Origin: Planctomycetota bacterium
GTDB lineage: Bacteria > Planctomycetota > UBA1135 > GCA-002686595
Reading direction: 5' to 3'
NCBI GenBank assembly: GCA_029212845.1
Contig: JARGPD010000033.1
Span: 1 to 34,799 of the forward strand
DNA: 34,799 bases
Shown here piece by piece: positions 1 to 7,719 of this stretch (within the stretch, counting starts at the first letter, position 1; every line of letters begins with the position of its first letter). Both the position numbers and the translations under genes were made by a program. Under the pieces are notes generated by a model, which searched no databases, was not told the origin of the DNA, and saw only the letters and a list, made by a program, of their open reading frames with translations.

Positions 1-920
1 CCCCAGGCGGCGAGGGCCTCGTCGCCGCGGCGCAGCTCCCAGCCCTCGGGCAGGGCGCCTGCGTCCAGGGCGGCCAAGAGCTCGCGATCGCCGGAGCTGG
101 GCAGGGTCCGGAGGACGAGCTGCTCGACGCGGGCTCCACGGGCGGGCTCGGGCGCCTCGCCCCGGGCTCCCTCGGCAGGCCGGCAGGTCCCGCTGACCCG
201 GAACCAGCGCGAGTCGCGGCGCTCGTAGCCGGTCACCTGGGCCCGGCGCCGGCGGACGGCGGCCAGCTCGATGCGCGCGGCCAGCCCGGGGGCGAGCCCA
301 GCGCGCAGCCCAGCGGGCAGGGCCTGGAGCCAGGCGACCAGCAGGCGCTGCCGCGCGCGCAGGCCCAGCCGCTCGCGCCAGGCGGCGCACAGCACGACCA
401 GGTCGCGCTCGAGCACGCCGGCGCGGAGGGGTTGCCGCAGCTCGGCGGCCTGGAAGTCGATCGCCCAGAGCCCACCGGACTCGTCCACGAGGGCGTTGCC
501 AGCATGCAGGTCGGCCTGGTCGAGGCCGGCGGCATGCAGCCGCGCGAGCAGACGCCCTAGTCTTGCGAGCAGGGCGCCCAGCTCGCCGGTCGTACCGTGC
601 GGGTTGTCGCCAAGGGCCGCGAGCAGGGCTTCTTCGGCCGTGCGTGCTCCTGGCACCAGGGCCATGCGCAGGCGCCAGCCGCCGCCCGGCTCGCGCTCGA
701 GGCCGCGCGGCTCGGGCACCGGCAGACCGGCGCGAAACAGCGCGTCCAGGGTACGCAGCTCGGCCGTTGCCCGGCGGCGGTCGCCGAGCCGGCGCGCGAG
801 TCTGGACGCGCGCCAGACCTTGTGGGCCTCGCCCAGCTCGGGGTGCAGCTCGACGTGGCGGCCGGGGAGCTGGCGCCATGGGGCGGTCGGAGGCGGGGTG
901 CTGGGATCGGTGCTGGCCAT
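1..920 (-). CDS. WaaP/KdkA-like lipopolysaccharide kinase, partial (3' end outside window)
   Basis: The reading frame is open from an ATG at 920 to the left edge (306 codons seen, no stop). The protein has a small-kinase fold of the Kdo/WaaP/RIO type. An N-terminal AHKVWR segment carries the likely ATP-binding Lys. It is followed by an RRATAELRTL helix and GLPVPEPRGL, typical of the family. The catalytic loop is LDQADLHAGNALV and the metal-binding segment is LWAIDFQ, matching the D-x-H-x-x-N and (I/V)DF motifs. Family members phosphorylate Kdo or heptose of the LPS inner core at the inner membrane. The visible C-terminal part (after about residue 200) is Arg/Ala-rich with no recognised domain. 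The gene is divergent from lptF, 98 bp away, which fits an envelope role. The exact acceptor sugar cannot be read from sequence. Confidence 0.75.
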   Translation of the reverse strand, partial: MASTDPSTPPPTAPWRQLPGRHVELHPELGEAHKVWRASRLARRLGDRRRATAELRTLDALFRAGLPVPEPRGLEREPGGGWRLRMALVPGARTAEEALLAALGDNPHGTTGELGALLARLGRLLARLHAAGLDQADLHAGNALVDESGGLWAIDFQAAELRQPLRAGVLERDLVVLCAAWRERLGLRARQRLLVAWLQALPAGLRAGLAPGLAARIELAAVRRRRAQVTGYERRDSRWFRVSGTCRPAEGARGEAPEPARGARVEQLVLRTLPSSGDRELLAALDAGALPEGWELRRGDEALAAW

Positions 921-943
921 GGAGCGGAGGCTCGGGGCCGAGG

Positions 944-949
944 ATTATC
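944..949 (-). promoter_or_regulatory. -10-like box GATAAT for the LPS-kinase-like gene
   Basis: GATAAT on the minus strand lies 23 bases before the ATG at 920. It differs from TATAAT at one base and sits in the 98-bp divergent gap to lptF. No clear -35 box is visible at 16-18 bp spacing. Confidence 0.35.
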
Positions 950-1018
950 CGCTTCCATCGCCATCGCGAACAGGCCGGGGTGGCTTTCGGGGCCCCGACA
1001 AAAGAGAATCAGCGCGCC

Positions 1019-2086
1019 GTGATCCTGCACCTCTACATCCTGCGCCAGCTCCTGTGGGCGATGGTGGCGGCCGTGGGAGGCATCACCTTCGTGATCTTCC
1101 CCGCCATCGCCGTCTCCGCCGTGCACAAGCTCGGCGGCGTCGGCATGGGGGCCTTTGCGAACTTCCTGCCGCTGGTCGCCATGGACCTGATGCCCTACCT
1201 GGTGCCGATGGGGTTCCTGCTGGCGACGGTGGCGGTCTTCGGACGCCTGGCCGCGGACAACGAGTGGACCGCGATCCGCATGGCCCGGCGCAACCCGCTG
1301 ACGATGCTGGCCCTGCCGCTCGCCCTCGCGATGCTGCTGGGCGCCGGCACCCAGCGCCTGCAGAGCGACGTGCGCCCCGAGTGGAAGTACAAGCAGAAGG
1401 TCTACGCCAAGACGATGCTGCGCGAGAGCTTCAAGGAGCTCAACCCCGGCCGCACCGAGCTGGCCTTCGGCGACTTCTACCTCAACGCCGCGCGGCGTCC
1501 CTCGGCCGACAGCTTCGCCGAGGTGCTGGTCTACCTGCCGGGTCAAGACGACGAGGAGGACCGCAAGATCGTGGCCGACCTGGCGACCTTCCGCTTCCAG
1601 GGCGAGGACCTGGTCGTGGCCTTCGTCAACCAGCGCATCGTGCTGGGGCCCTCGGACACGTCGCTCGGGAACGTCGAGCTGCGCATCCCGCTGGCGGACA
1701 TCTTCGAGGACCCGCACCAGGACCGCGACCGGGCCAAGTACTACACCTCGAGCCAGATCGCCGCGATGCTGGAGGAGGGCGGGCTGGACAGCAACCTGGC
1801 GCGCAAGTTCGAGTACGAGCTGCACCGCCGACGGCTCCTGTCGGTCAGCTATGTGCTGTTCCTGCTCCTGGGCGCGCCGATCGGGCTGTACCTGCGGCGC
1901 GGCACGCAGCTGGCGGCGATGACTACGGCGGTCGGGATCGCGCTCGTGTACCACATCTCCACGATCCGCGTCGGCAGCACCCTGGCCGAGCTCGAGAGCT
2001 TGCCCGTCGGCGCCGCGATGTGGAGCACGACGGTCCTCGGCCTCGGCCTCGGACTCGTGCTGACCTTTCGGGTGGTGCGTCGATGA
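1019..2086 (+). CDS. lptF: LptF-type permease of the LPS export ABC transporter
   Basis: This 355-aa integral membrane protein belongs to the LptF/LptG family. With LptG and the ATPase LptB it extracts lipopolysaccharide from the inner membrane and feeds it to the LptC-LptA bridge. The N-terminus has the family pattern LHLYILRQLLWA, then TM1, a DLMPYLVPMGFLLATVAVFGRL TM2/3 region in split form, and ADNEWTAIRMAR, the cytoplasmic coupling-helix region. A periplasmic beta-rich domain spans about residues 120-260, and the C-terminus has further TM helices (SVSYVLFLLLGAPIG). The frame is open far upstream, but homology begins at the GTG at 1019; a second in-frame GTG at 980 is possible. There is no strong Shine-Dalgarno. 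The stop overlaps the lptG ATG (ATGA), so the two are translationally coupled. Confidence 0.85.
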   Translation: MILHLYILRQLLWAMVAAVGGITFVIFPAIAVSAVHKLGGVGMGAFANFLPLVAMDLMPYLVPMGFLLATVAVFGRLAADNEWTAIRMARRNPLTMLALPLALAMLLGAGTQRLQSDVRPEWKYKQKVYAKTMLRESFKELNPGRTELAFGDFYLNAARRPSADSFAEVLVYLPGQDDEEDRKIVADLATFRFQGEDLVVAFVNQRIVLGPSDTSLGNVELRIPLADIFEDPHQDRDRAKYYTSSQIAAMLEEGGLDSNLARKFEYELHRRRLLSVSYVLFLLLGAPIGLYLRRGTQLAAMTTAVGIALVYHISTIRVGSTLAELESLPVGAAMWSTTVLGLGLGLVLTFRVVRR

Positions 2087-3222
2087 CGCGCCAGCCTGGC
2101 GACCGGGTGCCCGGAGCCCTCGGCACCGGCCTGCGCCTGGGTGGGCGCATGGACCGCTACGTGGCCAAGCTCTTCGTCGGCAGCTACGCGGTCGCGCTGC
2201 TGCTGGTCGTCGGGATCTTCGTGATCCTGGACCTGGCCAGCAACCTCGACGACTACCTCGCCACCGGGCCCGACGGCACGACTCCGTCCGGCTGGCTCGT
2301 GCTGGAGGCGTACCTCTACAACACGCCCTTCTTGTTCCTGCAGGTGGCGCCCTTCGTGACCCTGGTCGGCGGTCTCTTCACCGTGTCGAAGCTGATGAAG
2401 GCGCGCGAGGTGGTGGGCGCCCTCGGGGCAGGGGTGAGCTCGCGGCGCATGCTGCTGCCGGTGTTCCTCGGGGGCATGCTGCTGGGGCTGTCGATGTTCG
2501 GCCTGCGCGAGTGGGCGACCGAGTCCCTCGGGTCGCGCCGCGACGGGCTGTTCGACTACCTGGAGACGCGCCGCGAGCGCCCCGTCTTGGCCGACCTCTG
2601 GGTCAAGGACGCGACCGGCAACCCGGTCCGGATCGACAGCTTCTACCCAGCCTCCGAGGGTGCGCCGGCGCGCATCGAGGGCCTCGGCGCGACCCTGCGC
2701 CAGGGGACGCGCTGGACCAACGTCGTGGCTCGCCGGGCGACCTACGTCGACGGGACCTGGCGCCTCGAGGAGGGCTACCGGGAGGACGTCGACAGCGCCA
2801 CCCGCAGCCGCGAGCAGCTGACCGAGCTGGGCGCCTTCAGCTTCTCGCCCAGGGACATCCGCACCGCCTGGCGTGCCCGCGAGCAGCCCACCGAGCTGTC
2901 CTTCTCCGAGACGACCGAGCTGCTCTCCCGGGACCCGGACAACGTCCAGTGGCAGACGCTCCTACAGACCAACCTGTCGTTCCCCTTCGCCCACCTGGTG
3001 CTGCTGCTGGTCGGCCTGCCCTTCCTCCTGCGCCACGACCGCAGCAAGGGCCCCGAGGGCGCCGGCATGGGCTTCATCCTCTGCATCTTCTACTTCGCGG
3101 CCGACTTCATCGCCCGCTCGATGGGCCTCGAGGGCGAGCTCGGGCCGCTCCTGGCCGCCTGGCTGCCGATCCTGTTCTTCGGCTCGCTCGGAGTCGTGCT
3201 CTTCTCCTCGGCACGGACGTAG
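2083..3222 (+). CDS. lptG: LptG-type permease of the LPS export ABC transporter
   Basis: This 379-aa protein is the second LptF/LptG-family permease and the expected partner of the upstream gene in the LptB2FG complex. It contains MDRYVAKLF at about residue 23, matching the LDRYIGK start of LptG. TM1 (YAVALLLVVGIFVIL), a VAPFVTLVGGLFTVSKLMKA helix and the REVVGALGAGVS cytoplasmic loop follow. A periplasmic beta-jellyroll-like domain covers about residues 155-280, and three C-terminal TM helices follow. The ATG at 2083 overlaps the lptF stop as ATGA and was chosen for that reason. It gives a 22-residue N-terminal extension relative to the homologous start at 2149, which is the alternative. No lptB, lptC or lptA is in the window. 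Confidence 0.85.
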   Translation: MTRQPGDRVPGALGTGLRLGGRMDRYVAKLFVGSYAVALLLVVGIFVILDLASNLDDYLATGPDGTTPSGWLVLEAYLYNTPFLFLQVAPFVTLVGGLFTVSKLMKAREVVGALGAGVSSRRMLLPVFLGGMLLGLSMFGLREWATESLGSRRDGLFDYLETRRERPVLADLWVKDATGNPVRIDSFYPASEGAPARIEGLGATLRQGTRWTNVVARRATYVDGTWRLEEGYREDVDSATRSREQLTELGAFSFSPRDIRTAWRAREQPTELSFSETTELLSRDPDNVQWQTLLQTNLSFPFAHLVLLLVGLPFLLRHDRSKGPEGAGMGFILCIFYFAADFIARSMGLEGELGPLLAAWLPILFFGSLGVVLFSSART

Positions 3223-3292
3223 CGACCTTGCAACGAATGGGGGGCATCGGGGAAGATTCCCCCCCGGGGGGCGTCTGCGCCTCTTCTGAACC

Positions 3293-3298
3293 TACCCT
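3293..3298 (+). promoter_or_regulatory. -10-like TACCCT immediately upstream of TPR lipoprotein start
   Basis: A TANNNT hexamer ends 6 nt before the ATG at 3305, and no Shine-Dalgarno lies between them. A transcript starting about 7 nt downstream would begin at the A of the ATG, so the mRNA would be leaderless. No -35 box is evident. Confidence 0.4.
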
Positions 3299-3304
3299 TC
3301 TACG

Positions 3305-4519
3305 ATGATGAACCGACGCCACCTGCCGCTCCTCGCCGCGATCTCCCTGGTCGCCTGCCAGACGACCGAGGAGGAACCGACCGTCTCCGAGCACTTCCGA
3401 GCCGGCAACTACGAGAGCGCCCTCGCCCTCGCCCAGACCCAGGTCGACGACGCGCCCGACGATCCCTACTACCAGGGTGTCGAGCGCATGGCCGAGGTCG
3501 GGCTCAAGCTGGACCAGGCCCGCGACCTGGTCTTCGACAACGAGCACGCCAAGGCCCTCGAGCTCCTGTTCGAGGCCGACGACCTAGCGCCCGGGCACCC
3601 GGTCGTCGCCGAGTGGATCGAGAAGGTCGTGGGGGAGCTGACCGACGGGACCCTGCTCCAGGCCGGCCAGGCGCTGATGGACCAGGAGTTCGATCGCGCG
3701 GTCGAGCTGTACGAGCGGGCGCTGGTCTTCGACCCCGACGACGAGCGGGCCAAGGCCGGCATCGCGCGCTCCCTGATCCTGGTGAACCACCGGGCGGGCA
3801 TGGGCGAGCAGTACTACATCGAGGGCGTGCGCTCCCTGCGCGAGTACTGGCTGGGCCAGGCGAACGCCGAGTTCGCCTACAACGGCAAGTTCGCTCCTGA
3901 CGACAAGCGCGGGGCGGCCCGCCGCCGCCAGGTCGCGGGACTCCTGGCCGAGGACCGGGTCCTGATGGCCAGCGACTTCGAGGCCAACGGGCTGTTCCAC
4001 GCGGCCCGCAACGAGTACCGCATCGCGCTGATCTTCGACGAGGACAACACCAATGCGGCCGAGGGGCTCGCGCGCATGGAGCGCGAGGTCGAGGCCTTCG
4101 CCCAGCTGAGCGAGGCCGAGCGCAAGCGCATCCGCGGCGAGTACGCGGACGCGGCCAAGGCCCTCGCCGAGGGCGTCGAGCTGAGCGAGGCCCAGGTCGC
4201 GGAGTTCGCCAGCGCGAAGATCGACCTGGACGAGGCGCGCTGGAAGGAGCAGTACAAGGAGGCCCTCGACGCCGAGGCCGACGGCCGCTACGAGCGCGCC
4301 GTGAAGCTCTTCGACCTCCTGCTGCAGGAGACCGGCTACTACGAGGACGCCGTCGCACGCCGGCGCACCCTGACCGACATGATCGACCTCGCCGAGCGCC
4401 TCTACAGCGAGTCCATGGCCGCCAAGCGCGAGGACGTCAAGCGCCAGAAGCTCGAGCAGATCGCCGTCTTCTGGCCCGAGTACAAGAACGTCGGCAAGCT
4501 GCTGGGCACCGCTCCCTGA
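3305..4519 (+). CDS. TPR-containing lipoprotein
   Basis: This 404-aa protein has a short lipoprotein signal. The n-region is MMNRRH, a hydrophobic stretch follows, and the lipobox is SLVAC with Cys18 as the lipidated residue. The mature protein is acidic and helical with repeated A/L/Y spacing of tetratricopeptide repeats, for example HFRAGNYESALALAQ, ALMDQEFDRAVELYERAL with FDPDDERAKAGIARSL, and a later ADGRYERAVKLFDLLL copy. TPR lipoproteins act as scaffolds for envelope complexes; the partner here is unknown. It follows lptG after 82 bp but has its own -10-like box. ATG 3305 and ATG 3308 are adjacent; 3305 fits the predicted transcript start. The function beyond a TPR scaffold is not recognisable. 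Confidence 0.8.
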   Translation: MMNRRHLPLLAAISLVACQTTEEEPTVSEHFRAGNYESALALAQTQVDDAPDDPYYQGVERMAEVGLKLDQARDLVFDNEHAKALELLFEADDLAPGHPVVAEWIEKVVGELTDGTLLQAGQALMDQEFDRAVELYERALVFDPDDERAKAGIARSLILVNHRAGMGEQYYIEGVRSLREYWLGQANAEFAYNGKFAPDDKRGAARRRQVAGLLAEDRVLMASDFEANGLFHAARNEYRIALIFDEDNTNAAEGLARMEREVEAFAQLSEAERKRIRGEYADAAKALAEGVELSEAQVAEFASAKIDLDEARWKEQYKEALDAEADGRYERAVKLFDLLLQETGYYEDAVARRRTLTDMIDLAERLYSESMAAKREDVKRQKLEQIAVFWPEYKNVGKLLGTAP

Positions 4520-4544
4520 GGCAGCGGCTCTAGCCAGCAAAGCA

Positions 4545-4564
4545 GGGGAGCCGCGGGGCTCCCC
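4545..4564. terminator. Bidirectional hairpin between convergent genes
   Basis: A perfect 8-bp stem, GGGGAGCC (4545-4552) and GGCTCCCC (4557-4564), has the loop GCGG. It lies in the 52-bp gap between the stops of the + TPR lipoprotein and the - GT9 gene. T-rich flanks are weak (TTCGTTAA on the right), so it would act as a GC-rich bidirectional terminator. Confidence 0.6.
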
Positions 4565-4571
4565 CGCTTCG

Positions 4572-5735
4572 TTAAGGGTGCGCCGCGAGCACGGCCTCGG
4601 CCACCCGTTCGGGGTCCAGGTCGTCGAGGCACACGGGGCCGCGGGGGTGGCTGCAGGTGCGCGCGAGGCAGGGGCGGCAGGGGAGCGCGTCGGTAGCAGT
4701 CAGGACGCGGTGGGGGGAGGGCGGCCCGTTGCGACCGGTGAGCTCGCTCGGGACGGGCCAGGGGCCGGTTCGGCGTGGGTCCTGGGGGCCGGCGAGGCCG
4801 AGCACCTCGAGGCCCATGGCCCAGGCGAGGTGCATGGGGCCGGAGTCGGCGCTCACGAAGAGCGTGCCGAGCTCGGCCGCCCCCGCGAGGTAGGCGGCCA
4901 GCTCGGCCAGGCCGCGCTGGTCGATCCAGTGGATCGGGGGGACGCCCAGGTCGCGGCCTTCGAGGGCGGCCAAGAGGGCGCGGCCTTGGTCGGCCTCGGC
5001 GGGGCCCGAGAGGACCAGGACGCGGCGTCCGGCGGCGGCGAGCTGGGCGACCAGCTCGGTGCTGTGGGCCAGGCTCCAGCTGCGCGGGTCGCCGGCGCGG
5101 CCGAGGGCCAGGATGACCGGCGGGGCAGCGCCGGTGTCGCCGAGCTGCTCGCGGGCGGCGCGGCGTCCCTCGGCCAAGAGCTCGGCGGGCAGGCCCAGGT
5201 CGAAGGCGCCCTCGGCGCGGGCGGTCTCGGGGGTCGGCCAGGCGCCGGGCACGAGGTGCCTGGCGAGGTGCAGCATGCGGTCGACCGCGTGCATGCCGGC
5301 TGCGGGCTGGGCGGGGCGGCCCGGGACCAGGAAGCGGGCGCCGGGCTCGCGCCACTCGGATGCGTGCAAGCCCGAGCGGCGGGGCGCCCCCGAGAGCCGC
5401 GTGGCGACCGCGCTCTTCCAGTTGCCCTGGCAGTCGACGGCCCACCTCGCGCCAAAGGCCGCCAGCTCCCGGCGCAGCGTCAGCCAAGCACCGGCGCCGC
5501 GGTCGCGCCCGAAGGCCACCAGCCGCTCGCAGCCGGGCAGGTGGGTCAGGAGCCCGTGGTACTCGGGCTGCACCGCCCAGGCGAGGCGCGCGCCGGGGTG
5601 CGCCAGGCGCAGGGCGTGGTAGACCGGCAGGGCGTGGACGATGTCGCCGAGGTGCGAGAGGCGCACCAAGAGGATGCGCTCGTCGCCCGAAGTCGCGGCG
5701 GGGCTCGTCTCTCGGGCTGGGTGGGGCGGCGTCAT
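4572..5735 (-). CDS. Glycosyltransferase family 9 (heptosyltransferase-like)
   Basis: This 387-aa protein opens with RILLVRLSHLGDIVHALP, the characteristic first strand and loop of GT9 enzymes such as WaaC/WaaF, which add heptose from ADP-heptose to the LPS inner core. The second Rossmann domain has VILALGRAGDPRSW, RRVLVLSGPAEADQ and the donor-site SADSGPMHLAWAMG (GT9 consensus D-S/T-G-x-x-H). It ends with CRPCLARTCSHP and PVCLDDLDPERV, the Cys-rich tail common in this family. The ATG at 5735 was chosen because it precedes the first beta strand and avoids overlap with the divergent kinase start at 5755. An upstream in-frame start at 5774 would overlap it. The role fits the LPS genes nearby, but the exact sugar is unknown. 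Confidence 0.8.
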   Translation of the reverse strand: MTPPHPARETSPAATSGDERILLVRLSHLGDIVHALPVYHALRLAHPGARLAWAVQPEYHGLLTHLPGCERLVAFGRDRGAGAWLTLRRELAAFGARWAVDCQGNWKSAVATRLSGAPRRSGLHASEWREPGARFLVPGRPAQPAAGMHAVDRMLHLARHLVPGAWPTPETARAEGAFDLGLPAELLAEGRRAAREQLGDTGAAPPVILALGRAGDPRSWSLAHSTELVAQLAAAGRRVLVLSGPAEADQGRALLAALEGRDLGVPPIHWIDQRGLAELAAYLAGAAELGTLFVSADSGPMHLAWAMGLEVLGLAGPQDPRRTGPWPVPSELTGRNGPPSPHRVLTATDALPCRPCLARTCSHPRGPVCLDDLDPERVAEAVLAAHP

Positions 5736-5739
5736 CGGG

Positions 5740-5745
5740 TACGAT
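5740..5745 (+). promoter_or_regulatory. -10-like TACGAT upstream of the sensor kinase
   Basis: A TANNNT hexamer sits 9 nt before the ATG at 5755, inside the 19-bp gap between two divergent start codons. No Shine-Dalgarno is present. Any -35 element would lie inside the divergent GT9 coding region. Confidence 0.35.
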
Positions 5746-5754
5746 CCATCTCGG

Positions 5755-7719
5755 ATGCGGCGCATTTCTACCAAGTTGGTGCTCCTGGTGCTCGCCGCCG
5801 TGGCTTTGCCTTTCCTGGGCTTCGCGGTCTACATGGACCAAGCGGTGACCCTCGGCTTCACCCGGCGCGTCACCGAGCAGGCTCTCAAGGGACTGGCGGG
5901 CGATCTCGCCGCGCGCCTCGACGCGCGCGTGACCGCTAGCCGGGAGGGTCTCGTGCTGCTCGCCCAGCAGCCGATGCTGAGCTACGCGGCCCAGCGTCGC
6001 GCCCTCTACCTCGACGGGGACGCGACCGCCGGGCCCGACGAGTTCCGCGACGAGGTCGAGTCGGCCTTCGACGCGCGCCTCGCCCATGGCGACTTCTACA
6101 GCCTGCTCGTGCTGGTCGACTACAAGGGCCGCTTCGTGGCCTCGAACCAGCGCGACGCGGGCGGGATCCTGATGCGCAAGGACTTCCTGGACACGATCGC
6201 CCAGGGCAACTACCAGAACGAGGACTGGTACAAGGAGGGCATCCAGGGGCGCACCTTCGCGATCGGCCAGCACAAGAGCCGGCTGATGGAGCCGGTCGTG
6301 ACCGACCCGGCGGATGCCTACCACCTGGGCTTCGCGGTGCCGGTCCACGCGGGCCGCGCCAAGCTCGGCGACCCACCCGTGGCGGTGCTCTTCGGGCTGG
6401 CCCCATGGCGGCCCTTCCAGGAGGTGATCAGTGCCCAGGTCGTGAAGGAGACCTTCCGCGGCCTCGTGCGCCCGGGCGAGGACCCCTCGCCCTACGCGTG
6501 GATCTGGGACAGCAGCGCCAACGTGATCCTGGCGCACCAGGACATCTCGATCTACGGCACGCGCATCACCGAGGACCTCGGGCTCGGCAGCATGACCCGC
6601 GACGTGATGGAGGACGAGGACGGCTGGGGCATGTACAGCCCCTACGAGTTCCGCGGCGTGGAGAAGACCGCCGCCTTCAAGCGCAGCCGCGGGCCCGACG
6701 AAGGCGGCTTCGGCTGGGTGGTGGGCGTGGGCATCGACGACGAGGACATGTTCGCGACGTCGAAGGATCTGCAGACCGTGCTGCGCGGCGGGACCGTGTT
6801 CGTGCTGCTGACCGTGCTGCTCGGCACGATGGTCGTCGCGCGGCGCATGACGCGGCCGATCCACGACCTCCAGGAGCTGACGCGGCGAGTGGCCGGCGGC
6901 GACCTCGCGGCGCGGCTCGAGCCCACGACCAAGGACGAGCTCGGTGCGCTGACTCGCGACTTCAACGCGATGACCGAGCGCATCGCCGAGCAGCGCGAGC
7001 AGCTGATCAAGGCCGAGAAGGACGCGGCCTGGCGCGAGATGGCGCGTCAGATCGCCCACGACATCAAGAACCCGCTGACGCCGATCAAGATCTCGGTCGA
7101 CCTCCTGCGCACGAGCCACGCCGAGGCCTCGCCGCAGTTCGACCGCATCTTCGAGCGCACGATGGAGATGATGGACCGCCAGGTGAGCAACCTGCGCGAG
7201 ATCAGCCGCGACTTCTACGAGTTCACCGGCGGCCGGCGTCCCGAGCCCGAGCACTTCGACGTGCACGAGCTGGTCGACGAGGTCCTGGACCTGCACGCGG
7301 CCTGGGCCGAGGAGGCCGGCGTCGACCTCCAGAAGAGCGGCCCCGGTGGCGCCCTCTTCGTCGATCGCGGCAAGCTGCGGCGCGTGCTCGAGAACCTGAT
7401 CACGAACGCCTTCCATGCCCTCGTCGACGGCCAGGGCGCGATCGTCGTCCACTGCGAGCAGCGCGGCGGGCGGGTCTTCATCGAGGTGCGCGACTCGGGC
7501 AGCGGCATCTCGGCCGAGGCCCGCGAGCACCTGTTCGAGCCCTACTTCACGACCCGCGGGGAGGGCACCGGGCTCGGCCTCGCGATCGCGTCGCGGGTGA
7601 TCGAGGAGATGGGCGGCACGATCGAGCTGCTCTCCCGCGCGGACCACGAGGGCGCCGGCACCCCCGGCACCCTGGCGCGCGTCGAGCTGCCCGCCGCTGA
7701 GGCCGCGCCCGATGCCTGA
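5755..7719 (+). CDS. NtrY-like membrane sensor histidine kinase
   Basis: This 654-aa kinase has TM1 at about residues 8-27, a large periplasmic sensing region of double-Cache type (28-340), TM2 at about 343-363, and a HAMP domain (362-416, with MTRPIHDLQELT and DELGALTRDFNAM). The HisKA domain has phospho-acceptor His435 in RQIAHDIKNPLTPIKIS, the NtrY-type H-box. The HATPase domain has the N-box ENLITNAFHAL, G1 DSGSGIS and G2 GEGTGLGLA, so the catalytic core is intact. The ATG at 5755 gives a normal signal-anchor N-terminus. No response regulator lies next to it, so the partner must be elsewhere. The stop lies 8 bp inside the following epimerase gene, indicating one operon. The Cache ligand is unknown. 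Confidence 0.9.
   Translation: MRRISTKLVLLVLAAVALPFLGFAVYMDQAVTLGFTRRVTEQALKGLAGDLAARLDARVTASREGLVLLAQQPMLSYAAQRRALYLDGDATAGPDEFRDEVESAFDARLAHGDFYSLLVLVDYKGRFVASNQRDAGGILMRKDFLDTIAQGNYQNEDWYKEGIQGRTFAIGQHKSRLMEPVVTDPADAYHLGFAVPVHAGRAKLGDPPVAVLFGLAPWRPFQEVISAQVVKETFRGLVRPGEDPSPYAWIWDSSANVILAHQDISIYGTRITEDLGLGSMTRDVMEDEDGWGMYSPYEFRGVEKTAAFKRSRGPDEGGFGWVVGVGIDDEDMFATSKDLQTVLRGGTVFVLLTVLLGTMVVARRMTRPIHDLQELTRRVAGGDLAARLEPTTKDELGALTRDFNAMTERIAEQREQLIKAEKDAAWREMARQIAHDIKNPLTPIKISVDLLRTSHAEASPQFDRIFERTMEMMDRQVSNLREISRDFYEFTGGRRPEPEHFDVHELVDEVLDLHAAWAEEAGVDLQKSGPGGALFVDRGKLRRVLENLITNAFHALVDGQGAIVVHCEQRGGRVFIEVRDSGSGISAEAREHLFEPYFTTRGEGTGLGLAIASRVIEEMGGTIELLSRADHEGAGTPGTLARVELPAAEAAPDA

Noticed and set aside
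563-1018. N-terminal extension of LptF to upstream starts
   Set aside because: The extension overlaps the antisense LPS-kinase-like gene and is Arg/Ala-rich without family similarity; the membrane protein begins at the GTG at 1019.
3249-3262. Palindrome GGGGAA-GA-TTCCCC as a terminator after lptG
   Set aside because: The loop would be only 2 nt and there is no T-tract, so it cannot form a standard terminator hairpin.
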